Origin: Cephalotus follicularis
Lineage: Eukaryota; Streptophyta; Magnoliopsida; Oxalidales; Cephalotaceae
Direction of reading: 5' to 3'
NCBI GenBank assembly: GCA_001972305.1
Contig: BDDD01000058.1
Span: forward strand, 575,709 to 639,708
DNA: 64,000 nt
Part shown: in pieces, positions 51,001 to 62,200 of the stretch
Numbering within the stretch: position 1 is the first letter of the stretch
Layout: the number at the start of each line of letters is the position of its first letter
Translations under genes and position numbers: made by a program
Notes under the pieces: generated by a model
The model's input: only the letters and a program-made list of their open reading frames with translations
Databases searched by the model: none
What the model was told of the DNA's origin: nothing

Positions 51001-51720
51001 CCTTATGTAAGCCTTGCCCTCATTTTTGGCACTTAGGATAGTAATTTAAGAATTTCTTAAGTCAAACTCTATGCCCTTGGCACATAAGAAGGGCATATGA
51101 CCTCTCATCAGCCAAGAGACTCATGTTTGGAACTTAGGATGTCAATTTGACCATCCCTTGACTCAAACACTTGACCCTTGGCACATATGAAAGGCATTTG
51201 GCCTTCCAGATGCCAATGTCCTTATGTTTCGCACTTAGGAAGGCAATATATGCCTTCGTTAAGTCAAACACTTAAACCGTGGCACATAAAAAGGATTTGG
51301 TCTGCTAGAGGCCAAATGACTGATGTTTGGTGTCTAGAAAGTTAATTTAAGGCTTCATTCAGTCAAACAATTCACCCTAGGTACTTAAGAAGGTCATTTA
51401 TCCTTCTGGAAGCCATGACCTCATTTTTTGCACTTAGGAAGGCAATTTAAGCACTTTTTAAGTCAAACTATGTGCCAATGGCACATAAAAAGGGCATTTG
51501 GCCTCCAAGAAGCCAAGATACTCATGTTTGGCACTTAGGATGGCAATTTCACCATTTCTTAATTCGAACACATTACTCTTGGCACATATGAAGGTCATTT
51601 GGCCTTCTAGATGAAAATGTCTTTATGTTTTGCATTGAGGAAGGCAATATGTGCCTTCTTAAGTCAAATATTTAAACCGCGGCACTTAAAAGGGACTTGG
51701 CATGCTAGAGGCCAAAGGAC
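48100..51720. repeat. Satellite block 6
   Basis: An A-B-C-D array that begins with the GTAAT duplication. The part 49,636-51,720 is paralogous to 56,226-59,217 on the other side of the Ty1/copia fragment, but is ~907 bp shorter because of a deletion near 50,672. A chimeric A-to-C join lies near 49,455 and a chimeric A-to-B join near 50,418. The block ends inside a D monomer, where it is fused to the copia reverse-transcriptase remnant. Confidence 0.95.
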
Positions 51721-51722
51721 TA

Positions 51723-52610
51723 GCACTTTATGGTTTAAAGCAAGCACCAAGAGCTTGGTATGAAAGACTTTCAAAATTTCTCTTGGAAAATGATTTCAAA
51801 AGAGGTTTAGTGGATAAAACTCTTTTTGTTAAAACTAAATTTAATGATATTCTCATTGTTCAAATTTATGTTGATGACATTATATTTGGTTCTACTAACG
51901 ATTCTCTTTGTGTTGAGTTTGCTAACACTATGCAAGGTGTATTCGAAATGAGTATGATGGGGGAACTCAAGTATTTCCTTGGATTTCAAATCCAACAAGG
52001 AAATGAAGGGACTTTCATCAACCAATCCAAATACACCAAGGATCTACTCAAAAGATTTGGAATGGAGCACTCAAAGCCTTGCAAGACACCTATGAGCATT
52101 ACTACCAAACTTGACAAGGATGAGAATGGTAAAGATGTAGATCAAAAACACTATAGAAGCATGATAGGATCTCTACTTTACTTAACCGCTAGTAGACTGG
52201 ATATAATGTTTAGCGTATGTCTTTGTGCTAGATATCAATCATCACCTAGAGAATCTCACTTAACCGCGGTTAAGCGAATCTTTAGATATCTTGCATATAC
52301 ACCATTATTAGGATTGTTTTATTCACATGATTCTTTGTTTAACTTGCATGCTTATTCCGATGCCGACTATGGTGGTTGCAAATTAGATAGAAAGAGCACT
52401 AGTGGCACTTGCCAATTTCTAGGAAACTCTTTAGTATCTTGGTTTTCCAAGAAACAAAATAGTGTAGCTCTATCTACCACCGAAGCCGAATATGTTTCGG
52501 CGGGAAGTTGTTGTGCTCAAGTCTTGTGGCTTAAGCAACAACTTTGTGACTTCGGAATTAGCATTAGCAATGTGTGTATTAAATGTGACAATACTAGTGC
52601 TATAAATTAG
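51723..52610 (+). pseudogene. pol: Ty1/copia Pol remnant: RT C-terminal half and RNase H
   Basis: The encoded enzyme would copy element RNA into DNA and degrade the RNA strand. The frame opens at 51702, but its first six or seven residues are satellite sequence; real Pol begins with ALYGLKQAPRAWY (residues 8-20). The catalytic YVDD lies at 56-59. The usual connection segment follows, with SLLYLTASR near 157-165. RNase H has acidic residues in YSDAD (218-222), STTEAEY (258-264) and CDN (295-297). A stop replaces a codon at 52608-52610. Copia-type residues continue in frame to ~52,740 ([20 protein letters not shown]), then a 1-base shift moves the ending, [18 protein letters not shown], to another frame. 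The 5' half of RT and everything upstream is missing, so this copy is dead. Confidence 0.9.
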
Positions 52611-53026
52611 AGTAGAAATTTCGTTCAACACTCTAAGTCTAAGCACATTGAAATTAGACATCACTTTCTTAGAGATCATGTTGAAAAGGGAGATATTTTT
52701 CTTGAATACATTGACACTTTAAACCAAGTTGCAGATATTTTCACAAACCACTGGACAAAGAACGATTCTGCACATTGCGGAGAGAGCTAGGTTTGCAAAA
52801 TCCTTCCTAACTCATTTTATGTGTAATTGTGATGTTTTATTGATGTTTTATTGAATTGAGTGAAAAATGTTTTCAAAAGATCATCATGCATTTAACATTG
52901 AGTTTTCAAACTCAATAACATATATTAGCTCACTAGCCAAGGTTGCTATTAGTCCATAATGGTTAACCAAAGGCTTACAAATCAATTGGATTGGCAATTT
53001 TGTGCATTTCTTATTTCTACAGAAAA

Positions 53027-53077
53027 CAGCCGACTGGACAACTTGTCCAGTCGACTGCGTGCTAATCCAGTCGACTG
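53027..53077. repeat. Palindrome trio between pol and the extra ORF
   Basis: CAGCCGACTG, CAGTCGACTG and CAGTCGACTG lie within 51 bp, ~115-165 bp before the likely start codon of the downstream ORF. A pyrimidine-rich stretch (about 53,095-53,175) follows. The same motif fills the LTR promoter region, so the trio may be a copied regulatory segment for the ORF; this is inferred from position. Confidence 0.7.
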
Positions 53078-53190
53078 GAATCACGATAGTCAGGTTTTAT
53101 ACCCGATTTTTCTCCTGCCTTCTCTCACTTCTCACAATTTTAAAACGCCAAAAACCCTTTCTCTCTCAATTCTTCGACCTGCAATCAACA

Positions 53191-54279
53191 ATGGAACCTA
53201 AAAGACAAAGAGGAAGCTCTTCAAGGCAACAAAGGGGCTCTCAAGAGGAGATTGACTTTGACAACACCCTCTTTCTCTCCAAGGAGAAAGAGATGAGGTA
53301 TAACTCCATTTTTAGCTCTGTTAAGTTGCATTATGAGAAATGGCTGAGTAGAGATGTGTTGGTTAGTAATCTTGATGTTGTAATAACTTGGTTAGAAGCT
53401 ATGGGATGGTTTAATTACATTTGCTCCTCTCATACCATATACCCTAGGTTAGTAAAATTGTTTTATGCTAACCTTGAGACATCCAACACTTGCATTGCCA
53501 AATCCTTTGTTTTAGGCAAACATATAACCATTACTCCTCAGTTAATAGCCGAGACCTTAGAAATTCCTAATGAGGGAATTACTAATTTTCATGACATTGG
53601 AAAAACGGAGGCCCTAGGAATCTGTCTAGAGCAACCAAATGTCAATCCACTTATGAATGTGACTAGTAGTCATTTGCCAATTGCCTCTAGGATCAATCTA
53701 CTTCTTGTTACCAACACTTTTCTTCCAAAAGAAGGATCACACACCCTCCCCTCTGAGTGCGACCTTAAATTCGTCGATTGTGTTAAGAATGGAACCTTAA
53801 TAAACCTTCCTTACTTGATTGTCAACAACATTTTATCTCGATCAAATCACACTCCCTATCCTATGCTTCTCAGTAGGATCATAGAGGTTTCCCTTGCATC
53901 ACTTAACGTTGAAATTCCTGATGATGAGCAAAGTATTAAACCAGCCCATAAGCAATTGGTGAATAAGGTGGGGCTTAGACAATGCAACATTGTATTTGAG
54001 GAAGGTGAGTGGGTCAAGATGCATGGAAGAGGTAGAGAGCAAGTAAGAGAGCAAGAGCATGTTAGGGTTAGGGATGATGATGATGAGGAGGAGGACGATC
54101 CACAGCAGTTTGAGATGCGTCCGAGTGCTGGCCCTAGCAGCAGTAGCAGTAGACCCACCCTGGACTCACTTCTAGCCAGGATGGATCTTGCCCAAGCAGA
54201 CATCGAATATCTTCAAGGGAAAATGAACCAGTTCAGCGAAGGCCAAGCAAACATTCTTCAAGGACAAGCCGATCTTTGA
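53191..54279 (+). pseudogene. Extra ORF downstream of pol (Sirevirus third ORF / plant transposon-like protein)
   Basis: I chose the ATG at 53191 (context ACAATGGAA) because the earlier in-frame ATG at 53002 would add palindrome-encoded residues. The protein is 362 residues to a TGA at 54277-54279; reading past it, the frame stays open 21 more codons to a TGA at 54343-54345, so the first stop probably broke the ORF. It starts basic (MEPKRQRGSSSRQQRG). Residues ~25-270 look globular and resemble proteins annotated as putative plant transposon protein, with LVKLFYANLE near 88-97. An acidic run DDDDEEEDD, a serine run and C-terminal glutamine-rich repeats (GQANILQGQADL), likely coiled coil, follow. 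No signal peptide or clear membrane segment is seen, so an envelope role is not supported here. Function unknown. Confidence 0.7.
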
Positions 54280-54345
54280 CAGGGACAAGCAGACATCATC
54301 CAGATGCTTCAAAACGATTTCCCACAGCATCCTCCTCCCACTTGA

Positions 54346-54952
54346 GCTTACATTTGCATTATCATGTTTTTCTAAGTGTATTTTTAACTTTGCTTATGTA
54401 ATGTCTTTAGTTGTTTTTAAAGTGTGAAAGACAATGTGTTGATGTACTTAAGTGTGTTTGAGCTTTTAATGACAATATGCATTTTGTTTTTATGGAATTT
54501 AATCTTGTGGTTAATGCGATTGCTTATGCACTTCAACTTTTTTAATAGAATTGTGCTTCAATCTTAATTGATCTCTCTTATTGCATTGATGTTATTGATA
54601 AAATTGTATAGGAATGCATAAGTTGAGGGGGAGCTCTTCAGTCCGTGCTATGATTGATGGGGAGCTTCCACTTCTCTTTTTGTTGTTTGACAAAAAGGGG
54701 GAGAGAAGAGTTATATTTTGCACATTGCAATGGAGATTGAAATGAAGTTGCAAGCATTTGGTGAATATATTGAATATATTGCAATTTGATGAGATAGGTT
54801 GTACTCTTGCATTGAGCAAGTGTACTTTGATATGACATGTGCCTTGGATATGCAAAAATAGATAAAATTGGACTTTGAACTTAAAATGGTTAAGTTTGTC
54901 AAGTTGGTATGCAAAATATGTATGTTTTGTCAATCATCAAAAAGGGGGAGAT
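54346..54952 (+). other. Non-coding tail with repeated polypurine tracts
   Basis: Between the last ORF and the 3' LTR lie three G-rich purine tracts: GAGGGGGAG near 54,625, and AAAAAGGGGGAG at both 54692-54703 and 54939-54950. The last abuts the LTR and is the plus-strand primer site. The identical 12-mer 247 bp upstream is a duplicated tract. The region is otherwise AT-rich with no supported ORF. Confidence 0.8.
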
Positions 54953-55116
54953 TGTTGGCCTTTGCCACCCCGATTAATTGTTTACCATGTGTTATTTTGA
55001 TGATTAACAAACATAGATTACTTGTATGCATAATTCCTTGACCTATAACTTCATATACTCACTTGATTTTATGTCAAAAGTTGTGCCAAGAATGTTTTTG
55101 CAGACACAGGTCATTC

Positions 55117-55626
55117 CAGCCGACTGGAAGGCAATCCAGTCGACTGCCCGAGGTTGAGTAGTCGACTGCCAAGGTTGTGTAGTCGACTGGATCTTCAACC
55201 AAACTCAGAATCTGCAGGAACCACAATCCAGTCGACTGCCACAGGGGTCCAGTCGACTGTCAGGCAAATCCAGTCGACTGTCACAGGGCATCAGTCGACT
55301 GCCATGGGTACAAAATCAGACAGTAGCTCCTGTAACTTTTCAACACCCAATCCAGCCGACTAAAGCAGGGCACTAGTCGACTGACAGGGGATCCAGTCGA
55401 CTGCCACAGGGGTTCGGCCGACTGCCTTCAATTGTGCAAAATCATACAGTAGCTTTTGTAATCTCCAAATTGAGGCCAACAGCCGACTGGAACAGAGCAT
55501 CCAGTCGACTGCCCACACATCCAGTCGACTGCCTAGAGGAGACAACCGACTGCCTAACACCAACGGCTATATTCAAATGTACGCGCCATCAATCCAGCTG
55601 ACTGCCGTCCAAATCCAGCCGACTGG
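55117..55626. repeat. Dense CAGTCGACTG array in the copia LTR
   Basis: About 18 copies lie in 510 bp. Most read CCAGTCGACTGC or CCAGTCGACTGT, with single-base variants CAGCCGACTG, TAGTCGACTG and CAGCTGACTG. Spacing is irregular (about 15-60 bp) and the linkers differ, so this is not a simple tandem repeat: the 10-mer itself is kept while the sequence around it varies. It ends ~45 bp upstream of the TATA box. Confidence 0.9.
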
Positions 55627-55669
55627 ATTTGTAACAAACATTTAAAAATAGATCCGTTGGAGGCACACC

Positions 55670-55677
55670 TATTTAAG
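55670..55677 (+). promoter_or_regulatory. TATA box of the copia LTR
   Basis: TATTTAAG lies ~45 bp downstream of the last palindrome and ~720 bp into the LTR. Transcription would start near 55,700, placing the palindrome array in the promoter. Confidence 0.6.
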
Positions 55678-56225
55678 GAAATTTGGAGCTCTTGCACAAG
55701 TGATCAAGCATTCAAGTTGCATACTCTCTCAAGCTATCTCAAGTACAATACCAAGCATTCACACAATCAAAAGAGATCAATCCAAAGCAATCATCTACAT
55801 TTACAAAGCTTTATTTCTTAGCTTACATACACACTTGTAGCTTTGTTCAAAGTGAGCTTTATTGTAAGCAAATTCATTACGAATTTGTAATCATTCAAAC
55901 ACTTATTTCACTCATACAAGAGAGGTTGTCTCTTGTATTGCTCGGTTGGAGCAAAGTTGTAATTCGCTTGGTTGGAGCGAAAGTTTGTTGGAGCTCAGTT
56001 GGAGTTTCAAGCCCGGATTGGGGCATACTAGTGAAATACTCAAGGGGAGGCCTTGGGGAGTGGACGTAGGCGGTTTGCCGAACCACTATATATCCGTTTG
56101 CAATTCTCTAAACCCTACACTCTTTACATTTCCGCAATTGTGTGTTTGTGTTAATTGAATTATTTTGTGGTATTATTGCTAGTAATTTTTATAAGTCTAT
56201 TCACCCCCCCTCTAGACTTCCTACA

Positions 56226-59200
56226 GGATGGCAATTTAATCATTTCATAAGTTAAAATCTTTGCCCTTGGCACATACAAAAGGCATTGGGCCTCCCATAT
56301 GCCAAGAGACTCATGTTTGGCACTTAGGATGGAAATTTGACCATTCCTTAACTCAAACGCTTCACCCTTAGCACATATGAATGCCATTTGGCCTTCCAGA
56401 TGCCAAGGTCCATATGTTTTACACTTAGGAAGGTAATATGTGCCTTCGTTAAATCAAACACCTTAACCGTGGCTGATAAAAGGGGTTTGGCCTGCTAGAG
56501 GACAAAGGACTCATGTTTTGTGTCTAGAAAGTCAATTTAAGGCTTCATTCAGTCAAACACTTCACCCTTAGCCCATATGAAGGTCATTTAGCCTTTTTGA
56601 AGCCATTACCTCATTTTTGGCACTTAGGAAGGTAATTTTAGCATTTCTTAAGTCAAAATCTTTGCCCTTGGCACATAAGAAGGGCATTTGGCCTCCCGGA
56701 AGTCAAGAGATTCATGATTGGAAGTTAGGATTGTAATTTGACCACTCCTTAACTCAAACACTTCACCCTTGGCACATATGAAGGTCATTTAGCCTTCCAG
56801 ATACCAAGGTCCATATGTTTTGCACTTAGGAAGGCAATTTATGCCTTCGTTAAATCAAACACTTAAATCGTGGTACAAAAAAGGGATTTAGCCTGCTAGA
56901 CGCCAAAGGACTCATGTTTGGTGTCTAGAAAGTCAATTTAAGCCTTCATTTAGTCTAACACTTCACCATTGGCATATAAGAAGGTCATTTAGCCTTCTGG
57001 AAGCCATGAAACTCATGTTTGGCACTTAGGATGGAAATTTGATCATTCCTTAATTCAAACATTTCACCCTGGGCACATATGAAGGTCATTTGACCTTCCA
57101 CAATCCAAGGTCCTTATGTTTTACACTCAGGAAGGTAATATGTGCCTTCGTTAAGTTAAGCACTTAAACCGTGGCACATAAAAGTGATTGGGCCTGCTAT
57201 AGGCCAAATGACTCTTTTTTGGTGTCGAGAAAGTTCATTTAAGCGTTCATTCAGTCAAACATTTCACCCTTGGCACATAAGAAGGTTATATAGCAGACTC
57301 GAAGTCATGGCCTCATTTTTGGCACTTAGGAAGGCAATTTCAGAATTTCTTCAGTCAAATTCTTTGCCATTGGGACATAAGAAGGGCATTTGGCCCACCG
57401 GAGGCCAAGAGCCTCATGTTTGGCACTTTCGATGGCAATTTGACCATTCTTTAACTCAAACACTTCACTCTTGGAACTTATGAAGGTCATTTGACCTTCC
57501 AGATGTCAAGGCTCTTATGGCGTGCACTTAAGTAGGCAATATGTGCATTCGTAAAGTCAAAAAATTACATTGTGGCACATAAAAGTCATTTGCCCTGCTA
57601 GAGGACAAAGGACTCATGTTTGGTGTCTAGAAAGTCAATTTAAGCGTTCATTTAGTCAAACACATAACCCTTGGCACATAAGAAGGTCATTTAGCCTTCT
57701 GGAAGCCATGGCCCAATTTTTGGCACTTAGGAAAGCAATTTAAGAATGTCTTAAGTCAAACTATTTGGCCTTGGCACATAAAAAGGGCATTTGGCCACCC
57801 AAAAGCTAAGAGACTCATGTTTGGCACTTAGGATGGTAATTTGACCATTCCTTAACTCAAACACTTCAACCTTGGCACATATGAAGGTCAGTTAGCCTTA
57901 CAGATGCCAAGGACCATATGGTTTGCACTTAGGAAGGCAATATGTGCCTTCGTTAAGTCAAATATTTAAACCGTGGTACATGAAAGGGATTTGTTCTGTT
58001 AGAGGCCAAAGGACTCATGTTTGGTGTCTAGAAAGTCAATTTAAGACTTCATTCAGTCAAATACATCACCCTTTTCACATAAGAACGTCATTTATCCTTC
58101 TGGAAGTCATGGAATAATTTTTCACACTTAGGAAGGTAATTTAAGCATTTCTTTAGTCAAACTCTTTTCCCTTGGCACATAAGAACGGAATTTGGCCTCC
58201 CATAAGCTAGAAGACTCATGTTTGGTACTTAGGAAAGCAATTTGACTAGTCCTTAGCTCAAACACTTCACCCTTGGCACATATATAGGTCATTTGGCCTT
58301 CCAGATGCCAAGGTCCCTATGTTTTACACTTAGAAGAGCACTATGTGCCTTCGTGACGTCAAACACTTAAACTGTGGCACATAAAAGGGATTTTGCCTGC
58401 TAAAGGCCAAATGAATCGTCTTTGGTTTCTAGAAAGTAAATTTATGCTTTCATTCAGTCAAACACTTCACCCTTGTCACATAAGAAGGTAATTTAGCCTT
58501 ATGTAAGCCTTGCCCTCATTTTTGGCACTTAGGATGGCAATTTAAGCATTTCTTAAGTCAAACTCTATGCCCTTGGCACATAAGAAGGGCATGTGACCTC
58601 TAATCAGCCAAGAGACTCATGTTTGGCACTTAGGATGTCAATTTGACCATCTCTTGACTCAAACACTTGACCCTTGGCACATATGAAAGGCATTTGGCCT
58701 TCCAGATGCCAATGCCCTTATGTTTCGCACTTAGGAAGGCAATATATGCCTTCGTTAAGTCAAACACTTAAACCGTGGCACATAAAATGGATTTGGTCTG
58801 CTAGAGGCCAAATGACTGATGTTTGGTGTCTAGAAAGTTAATTTAAGGCTTCATTCAGTCAAACAATTCACCCTAGGTACTTAAGAAGGTCATTTAGCCT
58901 TCTGGAAGCCATGACCTCATTTTTTGCACTTAGGAAGGCAATTTAAGCACTTCTTACGTCAAACTATTTGCCACTGGCACATAAAAAGGGCATTTGGCCT
59001 CCAAGAAGCCAAGAAACTCATGTTTGGAACTTAGGATGGCAATTTGACCATTTCTAAATACAAACACTTTACTCTTGGCACATATGAAGTTCATTTGGCC
59101 TTCTAGATGAAAATGTCTTTATGTTTTCCATTTAGGAAGGCAATATGTTCCTTCGTTAAGTCAAATATTTAAACCGTGGCACTTAAAAGGGACTTGGCAT

Positions 59201-62200
59201 GCTAGAGGCCAAAGGACTCATGTTTGGTGTCTAGAAAGTCAATTTAAGCCTTCATTCAAATAAACACTTCACCCTTCGCACCTAAGAAGGTAATTTAGCC
59301 TTTCGAAAGCCATGACCTAATTTTTGATACTTAGGAAAGCAATTTAAGAATTTCTTAAGTCAAACTCTTTGCCCTTTTCACATAAGAAGGGCATTTGGCC
59401 TCCCAGAAGCCAAAAGACTCATGTTTGGCACTTAGGATGGCAATTTGACCATTCCTTAACTCAAACACTTCACCCTTGGCACATATGAAAGTTATTTGGC
59501 CTTCCAACTGCCAAGGTCCATATGTTTTGCACTTAGGAAGGCAATATGTGCCTTCGTTAAGTCAAATATTTAAACCATGGTACTTAAAAGGGACTTGGCA
59601 TGATATAGGCCAAAGGACTCGTGTTTGGTGTCTAGAAAGTCAATTTAAGCCTTCATTCAGTCAAACACTCCACCCTTCTCACATAAGAAGGTCATTTAGC
59701 CTTTAGGAAGCCGTGACCTAATTTTTGATACTTAGGAAGGCAATTTAAGAATTTCTTAAGTCAAACTCTTTTCCCTTGGCACATAAGAAGGGTATTAGGC
59801 CTCCCATAAGCCAATAGACTCATGTTTGGCACTTAGGATGGCAATTTGACCATTCCTTAACTCAAACACTTCACCCTTGGCACATATGAAAGTTATACAG
59901 ACTTCCAGATGCCAATTCGTTAAGTCAAACATTTAAACCATGAGATATAAAAGGGATTTGGCCTTCTAGAGGCCAAAGGACTCATGTTTGGTGTCTAGAA
60001 AGTCAATTTAAGCCTTCATTCAGTCAAACACTTCACCGCTCACACATAAGAAAGTCATTTAGCCTTCTGGAATCCATGGCCTAATTTTTGACACATACAA
60101 AAACAATTTAAGCATTTCTTAAGTCAAAATCTTTGCCCTTGGCACCTAAGAAGGGCATTTGGCCTCCAAGAATCCAAGAGACTCATGTTTGACACTTTGG
60201 ATAGCAATTTGACAATTCCGTAACTCAAACACTTCACCCTTGGCAAATACGAAGGTCATTGGCCTTCCGGATGTCAAGGTCCATCTGTTTTGCACATAGG
60301 AAGGCAATATGTGTCTTCTTTAAGTCAAACACTTAAACCGTGATAAATAAAAGGGATTTGGCCTGCTAGAAGCCAAATTACACATGTTTGGTGTCTAGAA
60401 AGTCAATTTAAACCTCCATTCAGTCAAACACTTGCCCTTGGCACGTAAGAAGGTTATTTAGCCTTCTAGAAGTCATAGCCTCGTTTTTGACACTTAGGAA
60501 GGCAATTTAAACATTTCTTATCTCAAACTCTTTGCCTTTGAACCAAAAGAAGGGCATTTGGCCTCCCGAAAGCCAAGAGACTAATGGTTGGTACCTAGGA
60601 TGGCAATTCGACCATTCCTTAACTCAAACACTTCACCCAGCGCAAATATGAAGGTCATTCGGCCTTCCAGATGCCAAAGTCCTTATGTCTAGCACTTAGG
60701 AAGGAAAATGAGCATTCGTTAAGTAAAACACTTAATCCATGGCACATAAAAGTGATTTGGCCTGCTATAGGCCAAAGGACTCATGTTTGGTGTATAGAAA
60801 TTCAATTTAGAAGTTCATTCAGTCAAACACATTACCCTTGACACATAAGAAGGTCTTTTAGCATTCTAGCTATCATGGCATCATATTTTGCACTTAGGAA
60901 GGCAATTTAAGTATTTCTTAAGTCAACCTCTTTTCCCTTGGCACATAAGAAAGGCATTTGGTCTCTCGGAAGCCAAGAGACTCATGTTTTGCACTTATGA
61001 TGGTAATTTGACCATTGTTTTACTCAAACACTTTACCTTTGGCACATATTAAGGTCATTTGGCCTTCCAGATGCCAAGGTCCATATGTCTTGCACTTAGG
61101 AAGACAATATGAGCATTCCTTAAGTCAAACACTTAAACCGTGGCACATAAAAGGGATTTGGCTTGCTAGAGGCCAAAGAAATTATGTTTGGCGTCTATAA
61201 AGTCAATTTAAACTTTCATTCAGTCAAACAGTTCACCCTTGACATATAAGAAGGTAATTTAGCCTTATGGAAGCAATGACCTCATTTTTGGCACTTAGGA
61301 AGGTAATTTAAGCCTTTCTTAAGTCAAAATCTTTTCCCTTGGAACATAAGTTGGGCATTTGGCCTCCAGAAAGACAAAAGACTCATGTTTGGCACTTAGG
61401 ATGACAATTTGACCATTTCATAACTCAAACACTTCAGCCTTTGCACATATGAATGTCATTTTGCCTTTCAGATCCCAAGATCCATATGTTTTGCACTTAG
61501 GAAGGCAATATGTGCCTTCGTTAAGTTAAACACTTAAACCATGGCACATAAAAGGGATTTGGCCTGCTAGAGGCCAAATGACTCAAGTTTGGTGTCTAGA
61601 AAGTCAATTTAAGCCTTCATTCAGTCAAACACTTCACCCTTCGCACATAAGAAGGTCATTTAGCCTTCTGGAAGCCATGACCTAATTTTTGATACTTAGA
61701 AAGGTAATTTAAAGATTTCTCAAGCAAACTCTTTGCCCTTAGCACATAAGAAGGGCATTTGGCCTCCCATAAGCCAAGAGACTTATGTTTGGAAATTACG
61801 ATATCAATTTGACCAGTCCTTAACTCAAACACTTCACCCTTGGCACATATGAAGGTCATTTGGCCTTCCAGATTCCAAGGTCCTTATGTTTCGCACTTAG
61901 GAAGGCAATATGTGCCTTCGTTAAGTCAAACACTTAAAAGGTGGCACATAAAAGGGATTTGGCCTGCTAGAGGCCAAAGGACTCATGGATGGTTTCTAGA
62001 AAGTCAATTTAAGCTTTCATTCAGTCAAACACTTCACCCTTGGCACATAAAAAGGTCATTTAGCCTTTTGGAATCCATGGCCTCATTTTTGGCACTTAGG
62101 AAGGCAATTTAAGCATTTATTAAGTCAAACTCTTTGCCCTTGGAAAATACGAAGGGCATTTGGCCTCCTGGAAGCTGAGATATCGTATTTTGCACTTAGG

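Larger units (their letters stand above)
51721..56225 (+). mobile_element. 5'-truncated Sirevirus-like Ty1/copia retrotransposon
   Basis: The element lacks its 5' LTR, gag, integrase and the first half of the reverse transcriptase. What remains, in order, is an RT/RNase H remnant, a GTCGAC palindrome trio, an extra ORF after pol, three polypurine tracts and a complete 3' LTR (54953-56225). An additional ORF after pol and repeated polypurine tracts are known traits of the Sirevirus lineage, and LTRs rich in palindromes have been described for it. The left junction is an illegitimate fusion to satellite, so no duplication can be matched; the paralogous empty target reads GGATG at 49636-49640. 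Confidence 0.85.
54953..56225 (+). mobile_element. 3' LTR of the Ty1/copia element
   Basis: The LTR starts TGTTGGCCTTTGCC two bases after the polypurine tract and ends CCTCTAGACTTCCTACA, after which satellite resumes with GGATGGCAATTT. It is 1,273 bp. U3 contains an array of about 18 palindromes (55117-55626), followed by a TATA box at 55670. The 3' part has an ordinary leader with a C-rich run just before the end (near 56,204). Confidence 0.85.

Noticed and set aside
53002..53190. 63-residue N-terminal extension of the extra ORF
   Set aside because: It spans the palindrome trio and a pyrimidine-rich leader; the ATG at 53191 has better context and starts the protein-like composition.
53856..54203. 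115-residue minus-strand ORF
   Set aside because: It is the complement of the acidic and serine-rich part of the plus-strand ORF.
54592..54933. Minus-strand ORFs between the last ORF and the 3' LTR
   Set aside because: AT-rich non-coding tail with polypurine tracts; no domain.
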